This document shows, piece after piece, positions 1 through 8,355 of a stretch of 34,363 nt of DNA (its first letter is position 1; each line of letters begins with the position of its first letter). The stretch is from Selenomonadaceae bacterium (GTDB lineage Bacteria > Bacillota > Negativicutes > Selenomonadales > Selenomonadaceae). Both the position numbers and the translations under genes were made by a program. The stretch is from contig JAFPVP010000069.1 of assembly GCA_017412925.1 (NCBI GenBank), forward strand, positions 1 to 34,363, given 5' to 3'. The notes beneath the pieces were generated by a model. The model searched no databases and was not told the origin of the DNA. It saw only the letters and a program-made list of their open reading frames with translations.

Positions 1-4
1 ACAA

Positions 5-48
5 AATTTTTAGGAACCGTGCACCAATTTACGCAGGTACACGGTTCC
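5..48 (-). terminator. Probable terminator downstream of proS
   Basis: An inverted repeat at 13-25 and 36-48 forms a 13-bp stem with one G-U pair around a 10-base loop. Read on the minus strand it is followed by a moderately U-rich run (TAAAAATTTT). It lies 9 bases past the proS stop, so it probably ends the acyl-CoA synthetase/proS transcript. The U-tract is interrupted by A residues, so efficiency is uncertain. Confidence 0.6.
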
Positions 49-56
49 CAATTTCT

Positions 57-1769
57 TTATAGCGTCTTCAACAGCTCCAAAATTTTTTCTACGCAATTTT
101 CGCGGGCAAAATTCAAAAATTCTCCCGTCCGACGAACTTTTACTTCAATATTTCCGCTTTCTAAAGCCTTCGGGCTAATCGTCACGCGCAAAGGATAGCC
201 GATAAGGTCGCAATCCTTGAATTTGACGCCCGCGCGCTCTTTTCTGTCGTCTAAAAGCACGTCGACGCCCGATTTTTGCAGTTCATTATAAATTTTTTCC
301 GCAAATGCAAGCTGTTTGTCGTCTTTTGCGTTGACGGGCACGACCACAACCTCGAACGGCGCAATAGCTCGCGTCCAAATTATTCCGTCAGCGTCGTTAT
401 TCTGCTCAATCGCCGCCGCCATCGTCCTCCCGACGCCGATTCCGTAGCAACCCATTTCAAAAACTTTCGTCGAGCCGTCTTCGTCAAGGAATTTTGCGTT
501 TAAAGTCTCGGAATATTTCTTTCCAAGCGTAAAAATCTGTCCAACTTCAATTCCGCGCGTCATTTTGAGCGGTGAGCCGCAATGCGGGCACGGATCGCCC
601 TCTTGTACCATGCGAATATCCGCCACAATAATTTTTTCCGCGTCAAAGTCTCTGCGCGGCGTCACGTTGATAAAATGCGCGTCAATTTCGTTCGCACCAG
701 CCACCGCGTTCGACATAAGCATTACACTTTGGTCGACAACGATAATTGCGTTTAAAATTCCAATCGGGCTCATGAATCCAGCCACAGTTCCGGCATTTTC
801 AATCAATTTATCGCCCGCCATGTAAAGATGATTCGCGCCCTCGACCGAATTTATAACTTTTATCTCGTTGACTTCGTGGTCGCCGCGCACAAACGCCAAA
901 ATTAGCCGCTCGTCGTCGTCCATGAACGCCACAGCCTTAATCGTCTTCTCAATCGGCACGTTCAAAAAGTTTTTTACAAGTTCAATCGTGTGACAGTCCG
1001 GAGTTTTAACTTTTTCCAGCGGTTTAAGCTCTTCAGGCGCACTTTGAATGATTTTTAGCTCGGCTTTCTCGTCGCTCGCCGCAAAATTGCAATTTTCGCA
1101 GTAAGCAATGCTACTTTCGCCGCTCGGAGCTAAAACCGTGAATTCGTGGGAGTGACCGCCGCCGATTGCGCCGTTATCCGCCTCGACAGCACGAAATTTC
1201 AGCCCGCAACGCTCAAAAACCCTGCTGTAAGCGTCGTACATCTTGTCGTAGGAAATATTCATGCCGTCAACGTCGCGGTCGAAGGAATATAAATCCTTCA
1301 TAATGAATTCGCGGCTCCTCATCAGCCCAAAACGCGGTCGAATTTCATCGCGGTACTTGTTTTGTATCTGATAAAGCATAACGGGTAGCTGTTTATAAGA
1401 ACGAACCTCGTCGCGAATCAAAGTTGTAATCATTTCCTCGTGCGTGGGGCCTAATGCGAACTCTCTGCCATGTCTGTCCTTCAAACGCATCATTTCATCG
1501 CCGTAAACCGCCCAACGACCCGATTCTTTCCACATTTCAGCCGGTTGAACGATTGGCATCATGATTTCTTGCCCGCCTTTAGCGTCCATTTCCTCGCGAA
1601 TGATTTGCATAATCTTTTTTATCGTGCGCCAACCGAGCGGCAAGTAAGAATAAAGTCCGCCAGCGGCTTTTCTAATCAATCCCGCGCGATACATCAGTTT
1701 ATGGCTGATAAGTTCGGCTTCGGCGGGCGATTCACGCAGCGTCGGCGCGTAAAGTTGTGTTGCTTTCAT
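57..1769 (-). CDS. proS: Prolyl-tRNA synthetase, bacterial type
   Basis: Class II aminoacyl-tRNA synthetase that attaches proline to tRNA-Pro in the cytoplasm. At 570 residues it has the usual length of the bacterial (ProS type 1) enzyme. Class II motif 1 is near residues 60-85, motif 2 near 138-160 ([20 protein letters not shown]) and motif 3 near 440-470 ([18 protein letters not shown]). The long segment between motifs 2 and 3, about residues 225-395, is the inserted editing domain that clears mischarged Ala-tRNA-Pro. It is flanked by the conserved Cys pairs CENC and CPHC. The ATG follows an AGAGGTG ribosome site. The gene starts 13 bases after the acyl-CoA synthetase stop, so the two are probably cotranscribed, although their functions are unrelated. 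Nothing looks damaged. Confidence 0.98.
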   Translation of the reverse strand: MKATQLYAPTLRESPAEAELISHKLMYRAGLIRKAAGGLYSYLPLGWRTIKKIMQIIREEMDAKGGQEIMMPIVQPAEMWKESGRWAVYGDEMMRLKDRHGREFALGPTHEEMITTLIRDEVRSYKQLPVMLYQIQNKYRDEIRPRFGLMRSREFIMKDLYSFDRDVDGMNISYDKMYDAYSRVFERCGLKFRAVEADNGAIGGGHSHEFTVLAPSGESSIAYCENCNFAASDEKAELKIIQSAPEELKPLEKVKTPDCHTIELVKNFLNVPIEKTIKAVAFMDDDERLILAFVRGDHEVNEIKVINSVEGANHLYMAGDKLIENAGTVAGFMSPIGILNAIIVVDQSVMLMSNAVAGANEIDAHFINVTPRRDFDAEKIIVADIRMVQEGDPCPHCGSPLKMTRGIEVGQIFTLGKKYSETLNAKFLDEDGSTKVFEMGCYGIGVGRTMAAAIEQNNDADGIIWTRAIAPFEVVVVPVNAKDDKQLAFAEKIYNELQKSGVDVLLDDRKERAGVKFKDCDLIGYPLRVTISPKALESGNIEVKVRRTGEFLNFARENCVEKILELLKTL

Positions 1770-1782
1770 TAAAATTCACCTC

Positions 1783-3420
1783 TTAACTACGATTTTCCAG
1801 CGCAACAAGTTTATCTGCGCCATATCTTTTGCGTAAAACGGGCTTTTCAATCTTTCCAGTGGCATTTCGCGGCACGTCGGCAAAAATAATCTTCTTCGGA
1901 CGTTTATAACGCGGCAATTCAAGGCAGAAATTATTAATTTCCTCCTCCGTGCACTCGACGCCAGGTTGAATTTCGATAATCGCAGCAGAAATTTCGCCCA
2001 AACGCCTGTCAGGCAAGCCGATAACCGCCACGTCTTTAATTTTCGCGAATTTGTGCAGGAAATCTTCAATCTGAACCGGATAAATATTCTCGCCGCCGCT
2101 GATAATAACGTCTTTTTTGCGGTCAACAAGAAAATAAAAGCCGTCCTCGTCCTGATACGCCATATCGCCCGTAAAAAGCCAGTCGTCTTTCAAAACTTCG
2201 GCGGTTGCCTGCGGATCGTTGTAGTAACACGTCATAACGCCAGGACCTTTTACGCAAAGTTCGCCAACTTCGCCCTTTTGAACAGTTTTTTCATGTTCGT
2301 CGACGATTTTGCACTCCCAACGATAGCCAGGCACGCCGATTGCACCAACTTTTGAAATATTTTCCAATCCCAAGTGCACACAACCGGGGCCTGTCGACTC
2401 GCTCAAGCCATAATTCGTGTCGTAGTCGTGATTCGGGAAATATTTTTTCCAACGGCTGATTAAACTCGGCGGAACGGGTTGCGCACCGATATGCATGAGC
2501 CGCCACTGCTTTAAATTGTAATTTTCGAGTTTTAAATCGCCTCTGTCCAGCGCGTCGACAATATCTTGCGCCCACGGCACCAAAAGCCAGACGATTGTGC
2601 ATTTTTCCTTTGAAACAGCGTCCAAAATGATTTCAGGCTTCGTTCCTTTGAGTAAAACAGCTTTTGAACCCGCAACTAAGCTTCCCATCCAATGAAATTT
2701 CGCGCCAGTGTGATAAAGCGGCGGTATACACAAAAAATTATCTTCCCGCGACGTTAAATGATGTTTTTGCTCCATTTGCGCGGCTTGAGTTAAGCTTTGG
2801 TGCTTGTGAAGTATCGCTTTTGGAAAACCAGTTGTCCCAGACGAAAAATAAATCGCTCCGAAGTCTTCTTCCGTGATTCCTCCGACCATCGGCGGCAAAC
2901 TTGAGCAATCATCAACCATAATGTGATAACTTTCGGCAAAACTGGGGCAATTATCGCCAACATAAATCAAAAGTCGTCCTTTGCTAAGGCGTTCAGCGTT
3001 AGTTTCGATACGTCCAATGAATTCTGAGCCAAAAATTATCACGTCGACCTCGGCGAGCTCCGCGCAGTAGAGAATTTCGGCTGCATCGTAGCGAAAATTG
3101 AACGGAACGGCGATTGCGCCCGATTTTAGCACGCCAAAATAAATCGGGAGCCATTCAAGGCAGTTATACATCAAAATTGCGACCTTATCGCCCTTGCGAA
3201 CGCCGCGTTCGATTAAAAGATTCGCGCAACGGTTAGCTTTTTCGTCGAAAACGCGCCAAGTTATCTCCCGACGATAGGGCGCGAACGTATTCGATTCAAT
3301 TAAGCTGAATTCTTTCCAACTCATGCGTCGACCGTCCGCTACCGCCGGATTTAATTCGACTAGCGCGACTTCATCGCCGTAAAGTCGAGCATTGCGCTCC
3401 AAATATTCCATTACCGGCAT
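1783..3420 (-). CDS. AMP-dependent acyl-CoA synthetase/ligase
   Basis: A 545-residue member of the class I adenylate-forming (ANL) family. It activates a carboxylic acid with ATP to an acyl-AMP and then transfers the acyl group to CoA. The phosphate-binding loop is at about residues 192-201 (YFSSGTTGFPKA). The A5 motif YGLSES and the TGD motif follow, and the hinge and C-terminal catalytic lysine region (NATGKIEKPVLRKRY) lies near the end. The substrate cannot be read from the sequence; a medium- or long-chain fatty acid or an aromatic acid are both possible. The N-terminus carries an extra stretch at about residues 30-50 before the usual T/WxxFDEKAN block. The start ATG is preceded by AAAGGAG at good spacing. 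proS follows 13 bases downstream. No strong promoter is obvious upstream. Confidence 0.9.
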   Translation of the reverse strand: MPVMEYLERNARLYGDEVALVELNPAVADGRRMSWKEFSLIESNTFAPYRREITWRVFDEKANRCANLLIERGVRKGDKVAILMYNCLEWLPIYFGVLKSGAIAVPFNFRYDAAEILYCAELAEVDVIIFGSEFIGRIETNAERLSKGRLLIYVGDNCPSFAESYHIMVDDCSSLPPMVGGITEEDFGAIYFSSGTTGFPKAILHKHQSLTQAAQMEQKHHLTSREDNFLCIPPLYHTGAKFHWMGSLVAGSKAVLLKGTKPEIILDAVSKEKCTIVWLLVPWAQDIVDALDRGDLKLENYNLKQWRLMHIGAQPVPPSLISRWKKYFPNHDYDTNYGLSESTGPGCVHLGLENISKVGAIGVPGYRWECKIVDEHEKTVQKGEVGELCVKGPGVMTCYYNDPQATAEVLKDDWLFTGDMAYQDEDGFYFLVDRKKDVIISGGENIYPVQIEDFLHKFAKIKDVAVIGLPDRRLGEISAAIIEIQPGVECTEEEINNFCLELPRYKRPKKIIFADVPRNATGKIEKPVLRKRYGADKLVALENRS

Positions 3421-3491
3421 AAAATTCTTTCTCCTTTGACTTAAAATTTCAAACGCGCCTATTCTACACCGTTGCGATAAATTTTTCCACG

Positions 3492-3523
3492 AAAAAAAAT
3501 CCTCCGTGCCACCACACGAAGGA
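3492..3523 (-). terminator. Rho-independent terminator after the flavoprotein gene
   Basis: A 9-bp stem (3500-3508 with 3515-3523, one G-U pair) and a 6-base loop are followed on the minus strand by eight U residues (the A run at 3492-3499). It lies about 90 bases beyond the flavoprotein stop and before the acyl-CoA synthetase gene, separating the two minus-strand units. Confidence 0.75.
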
Positions 3524-3610
3524 AAACTTTTAAAAAAATTTTCGTTGCATTGATTTCGCCGCGTAACCGATTAAAAATTTATAACGCTCGACCGCCGCGA
3601 CGAGTTCTCT

Positions 3611-4174
3611 TCAAAGACCGTTGCCTTGCGCGACTTTTTTGCCGAGTTCGTAAGCCTCCGTTAATTCTTTGTGACCTTTAATGTCGCCGACTTTAAAGAC
3701 GCCGCCCGCCAAAACGTGACCGCGCTCCGTCCAGCCGAGATGTTTCATCAGATTTTGATAATAAGTCAGCGCGTCGTCGAAGCCGTAACCTTCCGCCGCC
3801 ATTAACAAGACGGATTCTTTTTTAGGGTTGGCGAGATTCGGATCGCATTCAGCGACGGCGAACAATCTATCAAAAGCCGTGCGAAGTTGTCCGCTGAAGT
3901 TCCAATAATAAAGCGGAGTCGCCAAAACAACGAGGTCAGCGGCTTTATACGCGGGATAAATCTTGTCCATGTCGTCTTTTTGCACGCAAGGGCTATCGGG
4001 ATTGCGTCCGCCGCCGAAACAACCTTTACAACCGTGAATATTCATCTTGTCGAGGAAAAAAACTTCGACTTCGCAACCTTTTTCGCGTGCGCCGCGAGTA
4101 AATTCCTCAACCAGCGCGGAAGTATTGCCTTTCGGGCGCGGACTGCCATTTAAAACGATAATTTTTCTGCTCAT
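3611..4174 (-). CDS. Flavodoxin-fold NAD(P)H-dependent FMN reductase family protein
   Basis: A protein of about 187 residues of the NADPH-dependent FMN reductase/iron-sulfur flavoprotein superfamily. The N-terminal phosphate loop for FMN is clear (VLNGSPRPKGNTS), as is the second flavin segment (ATPLYYWNFSGQLRTAFDR). It is a cytoplasmic redox enzyme whose substrate is unknown; quinones, nitro compounds or electrophiles are common for relatives. The segment GCKGCFGGGRNPDSPC resembles the cluster loop of iron-sulfur flavoproteins but shows only three of the four cysteines, so a full 4Fe-4S site is doubtful. I chose the ATG at 4174 because it lies about 10 bases after AGGAG. An in-frame GTG at 4183 is too close to that site. 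The divergent HxlR regulator next door suggests induction by reactive or electrophilic compounds. Confidence 0.85.
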   Translation of the reverse strand: MSRKIIVLNGSPRPKGNTSALVEEFTRGAREKGCEVEVFFLDKMNIHGCKGCFGGGRNPDSPCVQKDDMDKIYPAYKAADLVVLATPLYYWNFSGQLRTAFDRLFAVAECDPNLANPKKESVLLMAAEGYGFDDALTYYQNLMKHLGWTERGHVLAGGVFKVGDIKGHKELTEAYELGKKVAQGNGL

Positions 4175-4204
4175 CAAGTTCACTCTCCTAAAATTTATGC
4201 TCGG

Positions 4205-4240
4205 TGGTATAATAACAGAAAAAATTTTGGTATCAAGTAC
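4205..4240. promoter_or_regulatory. Divergent promoter/operator between flavoprotein and HxlR genes
   Basis: On the plus strand, TGGTATAAT at 4205-4213 is an extended -10 element for the regulator, 54 bases before its ATG. On the minus strand, TTGATA (4231-4236) with TATTAT (4209-4214, spacer 16) or TTATAC (4207-4212, spacer 18) could serve the flavoprotein gene. The two -10 elements overlap. A short dyad GTATCAAGTAC (gta-N5-tac, 4230-4240) covers the minus-strand -35 and would be a natural operator for an HxlR repressor. The operator is inference. Confidence 0.55.
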
Positions 4241-4266
4241 GAATTTTTTTATTAGAGGCGATAAAA

Positions 4267-4596
4267 ATGGAAAGATGCATAGGAAATGAGAGTTTCAAGG
4301 ACACAGGCTTAGCTTACACGCTGAAATTGATTAAGGGCAAGTACAAAATGCGGGTGTTGTACACGTTAATGGAGTTTGGAGCGGTACGTTTCGGGGAAAT
4401 GAAGCGATATTTGGGCGAAATCTCGTTTTTCATGCTAAATCGGACGTTAAAAGAGTTGGAAGCGGACGATTTGATAAAAAGAAAAGAGTACGACCAACTT
4501 CCGCTGAAGGTGGAGTACTCTTTAACAAAACGCGGGAAATCTTTAATCCCTTTGCTCGACGGATTATGCGCTTGGGGTGACGCTCACAAACCTTGA
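4267..4596 (+). CDS. HxlR-family winged-helix transcriptional regulator
   Basis: A 109-residue DNA-binding protein of the HxlR/YodB family (MarR-like winged helix, usually a dimer). The family pattern is visible throughout: an N-terminal Cys (MERCIG), LKLIKGKYKMRVLYTLM, FGEMKRYLGEISFFMLNRTLKELEADDLIKR, and the wing VEYSLTKRGKSLIPLL. HxlR regulators often sense electrophiles or disulfide stress through a conserved N-terminal cysteine, and Cys4 here is in the expected place. It is transcribed away from the flavoprotein gene with overlapping promoters, so it most likely controls that gene and itself. The ATG is preceded by GAGGCG. Confidence 0.92.
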   Translation: MERCIGNESFKDTGLAYTLKLIKGKYKMRVLYTLMEFGAVRFGEMKRYLGEISFFMLNRTLKELEADDLIKRKEYDQLPLKVEYSLTKRGKSLIPLLDGLCAWGDAHKP

Positions 4597-4692
4597 AAAG
4601 TCGTTAAGCGTGTGGTAAATTTTCTACGTTGAACTTGCGCAGTCTTCCGACGGGCGGAGCGGTTAATCAACCCCCGGAAAGGGGGCATAAGC

Positions 4693-4824
4693 ATGTTGAA
4701 GATGATTTTCTTCGTAATCTTGATTCTTTGGCTGATAAAAAGTTTGGCGTACCAGTCTCCGCGCGTCAACCTCGTAATTCTATTTTCCAGTGCGGCGATT
4801 TTTTCCTTCGCGCGGTCAAGGTGA
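4693..4824 (+). CDS. Possible 43-residue membrane peptide
   Basis: A short frame encoding one hydrophobic helix (residues about 4-20, MIFFVILILWLIKSLAY) and a second weakly hydrophobic stretch (VNLVILFSSAAIFSF). The ATG lies 7 bases after GGAAAGGGGG. That ribosome site is folded into a CCCCC/GGGGG hairpin, so translation could be conditional. No family is recognised. The strand opposite also has an open frame, so this may be chance. Its stop overlaps the ribosome site of the next tiny ORF, which mildly supports both. Confidence 0.3.
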   Translation: MLKMIFFVILILWLIKSLAYQSPRVNLVILFSSAAIFSFARSR

Positions 4825-4827
4825 TCG

Positions 4828-4938
4828 ATGAGCGGTTCATGCAACGTCGCCGCGTTCAAGGAGGCGTTCTGTCACAGGCAAGTTTATGTTCAGATTAGCT
4901 TGGGTGTCACTTTGTCCGCTATCCGCTCCAGCTACTAG
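4828..4938 (+). CDS. Possible 36-residue peptide
   Basis: A short frame beginning MSGSCNVAAFKEAFCHRQV and ending SAIRSSY. AAGGTGA (4818-4824), which contains the stop of the preceding tiny ORF, is placed as a ribosome site. No homology is recognised, and there is no clear membrane segment or signal. It is listed only because the two tiny ORFs are arranged like a coupled pair. It may equally be noncoding. Confidence 0.2.
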   Translation: MSGSCNVAAFKEAFCHRQVYVQISLGVTLSAIRSSY

Positions 4939-5200
4939 TTCCACGGCTGGATTAATCGTCGCCTATCATGATTCATTCGTCTCTAAAGCGGTTGGGCTCT
5001 CGAATCCGACAGTTGAAAATATTCTCAAGCGCGGACAGCGAGCTGAATATGGTTACGTGCAACCTTTTTTGGAAGAATCTCCAAATGTGACTGGAGCTAC
5101 TTGAAAAAACTTGCTAAAAATCAAAAATAAATTTGTCTTTTATCCCTTGTGTGGGGAGTGTCAAAAGCACAATAAATTGAAGAAATACATAAAAAAGCAA

Positions 5201-5235
5201 TAAAAAAGCCCTCCAAGGCGGAGGGAATTTTTTTT
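5201..5235. terminator. Bidirectional rho-independent terminator
   Basis: CCCTCC (5209-5214), loop AAGGC, GGAGGG (5220-5225), then AATTTTTTTT on the plus strand. On the minus strand the A run at 5202-5207 gives CTTTTTTATT after the stem. It isolates the yybS transcript from whatever is read through the gap before it. Confidence 0.8.
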
Positions 5236-5271
5236 GAAGAGAATTCAACTATGGCAAAAGTTTTCGGCGTC

Positions 5272-5280
5272 TGGTATAAT
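5272..5280 (+). promoter_or_regulatory. Extended -10 promoter of the yybS-gdpP operon
   Basis: TGGTATAAT gives a perfect -10 hexamer (5275-5280) with the TG extension. No good -35 hexamer is seen at 17 bases, which is acceptable for an extended -10 promoter. It lies 27 bases before the yybS ATG and just after a terminator. Confidence 0.65.
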
Positions 5281-5307
5281 GCGTAAAATTTTTTCGGAGG
5301 AAGTTGG

Positions 5308-6258
5308 ATGGGAAGAAATATTACGCCGACGGTCGAAGGCGGTCTGTTCGTGGCGATAACGGTGATAATGGGGCTCGTCACGGTCTACGTCCCGATTCTC
5401 GGCATGTTTTTGGAATTTTTTTGCGCGGTGCCGTTGGCATTGCTGACGGCGCGTCAAGGGGCGGGCAAAGGCTTAACCGCGCTGGTCGTCGCGTTTATTT
5501 TGTTGGCGATTTTAATCAGCCCGTTGCTCGCCGCCCGAATTGTTTTGAGTTTCGGGATATGCGGCGTCGCGCTCGGTTGGTGCGTCAAGAAAAATTTCGG
5601 CGCGGTGAGAATTTTTTTGACAACGCTAATCGTTGCTTCCGCCGCGCAGGTTTTGTCGCTGTGGCTCCTGCTGGTGATAATGGACGTGAACTTTATCGAA
5701 ACGCAAGTTGAAATGGTGCGCGAATCATTTAACGAATCCTTTGCAATGTATGAAGGCATGGGCGTCGATAAAGTCCGAATCAACGAGGCAAAAAGCCAAG
5801 TGGAGCCAGCCCTGCAGACGCTGACATTTTTAATGCCGACGTTGCTAATGCTCAGTGCGCTGATAAATTCGGTGGCGGTTTGGTTCACGTCTAAATGGAT
5901 TTTCCCGAAACTGCAAATGAAATTGCCGACAATGCCGCCGTTCGCCGAATGGAAATTCCCCGCGCTGTTCTTCTACACGGGGATAATCGGCGGGCTGGGA
6001 ATTTATTGGGGCTTGACGCGCGGCTGGACGGAGATTTACGAAATATCGCTGAACTTGACGATTGTCTCAATGATAATCGGGCTCTTGCAAGGGCTGGCGT
6101 TGTTATCTTTTATCTTCGACCGATATAAAATTTCAAAAATCATGCGGCGAATTTTTTACGTGATTTTAGTCTTGAACATGTTTTTATTGCAGCTGGTGGC
6201 GATAACGGGCTTGGTCGATATGCTCTTCGATTACCGGAAAAGACTTTTCAAGGACTAG
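5308..6258 (+). CDS. yybS: YybS-like DUF2232 membrane protein
   Basis: A 316-residue integral membrane protein of the DUF2232 (YybS) family, which precedes gdpP in many Firmicutes. It has about eight hydrophobic segments: two or three in the first 75 residues (LFVAITVIMGLVTVYVPILG, FFCAVPLALLTA, GLTALVVAFILLAILI), then VLSLWLLLVIM, a charged loop at about residues 130-170, and further segments ending with FYVILVLNMFLLQLVAITGL. The fold resembles substrate-binding S components of transporters, but the function of the family is not established. The ATG follows GGAGG at 7 bases. The stop is 12 bases before the gdpP start, so the genes are one operon. Family assignment rests on the hydrophobic pattern plus the gdpP neighbour. 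Confidence 0.85.
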   Translation: MGRNITPTVEGGLFVAITVIMGLVTVYVPILGMFLEFFCAVPLALLTARQGAGKGLTALVVAFILLAILISPLLAARIVLSFGICGVALGWCVKKNFGAVRIFLTTLIVASAAQVLSLWLLLVIMDVNFIETQVEMVRESFNESFAMYEGMGVDKVRINEAKSQVEPALQTLTFLMPTLLMLSALINSVAVWFTSKWIFPKLQMKLPTMPPFAEWKFPALFFYTGIIGGLGIYWGLTRGWTEIYEISLNLTIVSMIIGLLQGLALLSFIFDRYKISKIMRRIFYVILVLNMFLLQLVAITGLVDMLFDYRKRLFKD

Positions 6259-6270
6259 GGAGGTGAGGAC

Positions 6271-8346
6271 GTGCCGAGAATTTTATCCGCGTGGCCCGAT
6301 TCGGTGATTAATCTGGCAGTTATGTTGGTTATGACCGTGATAATTTTCCAATACAACAAAATTTTGGGCGCGATGTCTTTTTTGGTGCTGGGCTTGTTGA
6401 TTTGGTTCGCTATCGTGCGGCGGCGTGAGCGCGAGAAAAGATTTAAAGAATACGCCGAAAATGTCATCGGGAATTTCAACGACATGATGTATTACGCCAT
6501 GACGAAGTTGCCGGAAGGAATTATCGTCGTCGACGAAGAACGGCGGCTACAGTGGTGCAATTCGATTATGCAAAATTTCGCCGAAGTTCTTCCGCAACAG
6601 GGCATGGACATTGAGGAATTTTGGGAAGGTTTGTTGCCCGAAGAAATTTCGTCGCTTGCGCCCGAAGGAGAAAATCCCGCGCCGAAGGAGGGCGAATATC
6701 AAATTAAATCTCTGCGGCAACGCAAGACGACGGACGGCGAAGTCGAGGAGTTTTATCGGCACTTCCTGGTTAAGTATCGCCACTTGCAAGCCAACGCGGA
6801 CTATTCGCGCATGATTGTGCTGTTCGCGCGGGAGATTACGCCCTACGAAGATTTAAAGATAGAGTATTCGCGGAGCCGCACGGCGATTATTTACGTGCAG
6901 ATTGACAACTACGACGAAGTGACTCAAGGCTTGACGGAGGCGGAAAAAACTTCGCTCATGCTGTCCGTCAGCGAAATTTTGGAGAAATGGGTAGAATCTT
7001 TGGCGGGCTTTATGCGGCGCGTGTCGAGCGATTTATATCTCGTCCTGCTGGAACGTCGCGCATTGGAGCTTGCGATTGCCCAAAAATTTGTCGTCTTGGA
7101 CAAGGTGCGCCAACTCGTTAACAAGCACCAGCTACAAGTTACGTTGTCTATGGGCGCGTCGGTCGCCGAAAAACCTTCCGACGAACAATCAATGAGCGAA
7201 CTGGATACAAAAGCGCAGGCGGGCTTGAATTTGGCATTGGCTCGCGGCGGTGACCAAGTGGCAGTCAATATCGGCGATAAAATGCAATTCTTCGGCGGCA
7301 GAGCTAAGGCTGTCGAGCGCAACACCCGCGTCAAAGCCCGCGTCATGAGCCATTCAATTCGCGACACAATGGCGGCGGCGGACGAAATTTTTATCATGGG
7401 GCACACCCGCGAAGATTATGACGCATTCGGGGCGGCGGTCGGCGTCGCGCTCATGGCTAAAAGTTTGGGCAAGCCCGTGCATATCGTCCTCAGCAACTGG
7501 CTTGACAGCGTCGAAAAAATTATCGAACTCCTCAAAAAGGACGACGCTTACAAAAATATTTTCGTGACGGAGAACGACATCAGCATTTCCAACGCGCTTG
7601 AGCCGCTGTTGGTCGTCGTCGATACGTTTATCCCAAAACTCGTCGCCGCGCCGATTCTCCTTGAACGGATTAAAAAAGTCATCGTCATTGACCACCACCG
7701 CCGCAACGAAAACACGATTAAAAATCCCGCGATAACTTATCTGGAACCCGGCTCAAGTTCGACGTGCGAAATGGTTACGGAACTTTTAATGTACTTCGAC
7801 GAGAAAATTAAAATCGGCAAGCTGGCGGCGACTGCGCTCTATTCGGGCATCGTCGTCGACACGAAAAATTTTTCTATACAGGCGGGCGCACGGACTTTCG
7901 AGGCGGCGGCTTATCTGCGGCGCAGCGGTGCTGACCCCGTTGTCGTGAATTATCTTTTCAAATCTGACTACGAAACAACCGTGTCGCTCGCCAAGACCAA
8001 AGCGCAATCGGAATATTTCGAGGGCGGGCTGGTCGTCTCTTACATTGAAAACATTATCCCGAACGTGCAGGCAATCGCCGGTCAGGCGGCCGACGGACTT
8101 TTGCGCGTCGAGGGCGTGCGCATGACGATTATCCTGTTCCAAATGAAAAACGATATGGTCGGGATAAGCGCGCGCTCCAGCGGCGATTTGAACGTTCAAG
8201 TCATCATGGAGAAATTCGGCGGCGGCGGTCATCAAAATGTTGCGGGCGCACAGGTTAAAAACATTCCGATTCTTGAGCTGAAAAACTCTGTCGTCGACGC
8301 GGCACGAAAATACATTGCCGAGACCGACAAGCCCGCCGATAAATAG
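6271..8346 (+). CDS. gdpP: Cyclic-di-AMP phosphodiesterase GdpP
   Basis: A 691-residue membrane enzyme that hydrolyses the second messenger c-di-AMP to pApA, controlling osmotic and cell-wall homeostasis. Two membrane helices (about residues 11-29 and 32-49) are followed by a PAS-like region (about 75-190). Next comes a degenerate GGDEF domain (about 200-345, with SSDLY where the signature would be). A DHH phosphoesterase domain follows, with GHTREDYDAFGAA at about 377-389, VVVDT at 448-452 and IDHHRR at about 473-478. The C-terminal DHHA1 domain has FGGGGHQNVAGA. The metal-binding Asp and His residues are present. The start is a GTG with AGGGAGGTGAGG just upstream. In many Firmicutes the next genes are rplI and dnaB; here a membrane protein follows after 9 bases. 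Confidence 0.96.
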   Translation: MPRILSAWPDSVINLAVMLVMTVIIFQYNKILGAMSFLVLGLLIWFAIVRRREREKRFKEYAENVIGNFNDMMYYAMTKLPEGIIVVDEERRLQWCNSIMQNFAEVLPQQGMDIEEFWEGLLPEEISSLAPEGENPAPKEGEYQIKSLRQRKTTDGEVEEFYRHFLVKYRHLQANADYSRMIVLFAREITPYEDLKIEYSRSRTAIIYVQIDNYDEVTQGLTEAEKTSLMLSVSEILEKWVESLAGFMRRVSSDLYLVLLERRALELAIAQKFVVLDKVRQLVNKHQLQVTLSMGASVAEKPSDEQSMSELDTKAQAGLNLALARGGDQVAVNIGDKMQFFGGRAKAVERNTRVKARVMSHSIRDTMAAADEIFIMGHTREDYDAFGAAVGVALMAKSLGKPVHIVLSNWLDSVEKIIELLKKDDAYKNIFVTENDISISNALEPLLVVVDTFIPKLVAAPILLERIKKVIVIDHHRRNENTIKNPAITYLEPGSSSTCEMVTELLMYFDEKIKIGKLAATALYSGIVVDTKNFSIQAGARTFEAAAYLRRSGADPVVVNYLFKSDYETTVSLAKTKAQSEYFEGGLVVSYIENIIPNVQAIAGQAADGLLRVEGVRMTIILFQMKNDMVGISARSSGDLNVQVIMEKFGGGGHQNVAGAQVKNIPILELKNSVVDAARKYIAETDKPADK

Positions 8347-8355
8347 GAGTTCACA

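Larger units (their letters stand above)
4597..5208 (+). other. Gene-poor stretch after the HxlR gene
   Basis: About 600 bases with no recognisable gene. It holds two possible tiny ORFs (4693-4824 and 4828-4938, listed separately). It also holds an open frame at 4886-5104 whose end (AVGLSNPTVENILKRG) loosely resembles a helix-turn-helix, and an antisense frame at 4584-4859 with a coiled-coil-like start. A tight hairpin CCCCC-GGAAA-GGGGG at 4671-4685 covers the only strong ribosome site. Composition differs from the flanking genes, so degraded mobile or phage DNA is possible, but I cannot name a source. Confidence 0.4.

Noticed and set aside
13..48. Stem-loop as part of a tRNA or riboswitch
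   Set aside because: Only one simple hairpin is present, placed right after proS; no cloverleaf or conserved aptamer core is seen.
4584..4859. Minus-strand frame starting with a coiled-coil-like segment
   Set aside because: The first 35 residues look protein-like, but a stop lies just before the start, there is no ribosome site, and the rest runs into the opposite strand's HxlR end.
4886..5104. Helix-turn-helix-like segment AVGLSNPTVENILKRG
   Set aside because: The match is short, the upstream part of the frame is not domain-like and no start signal fits. At best it is a decayed fragment.
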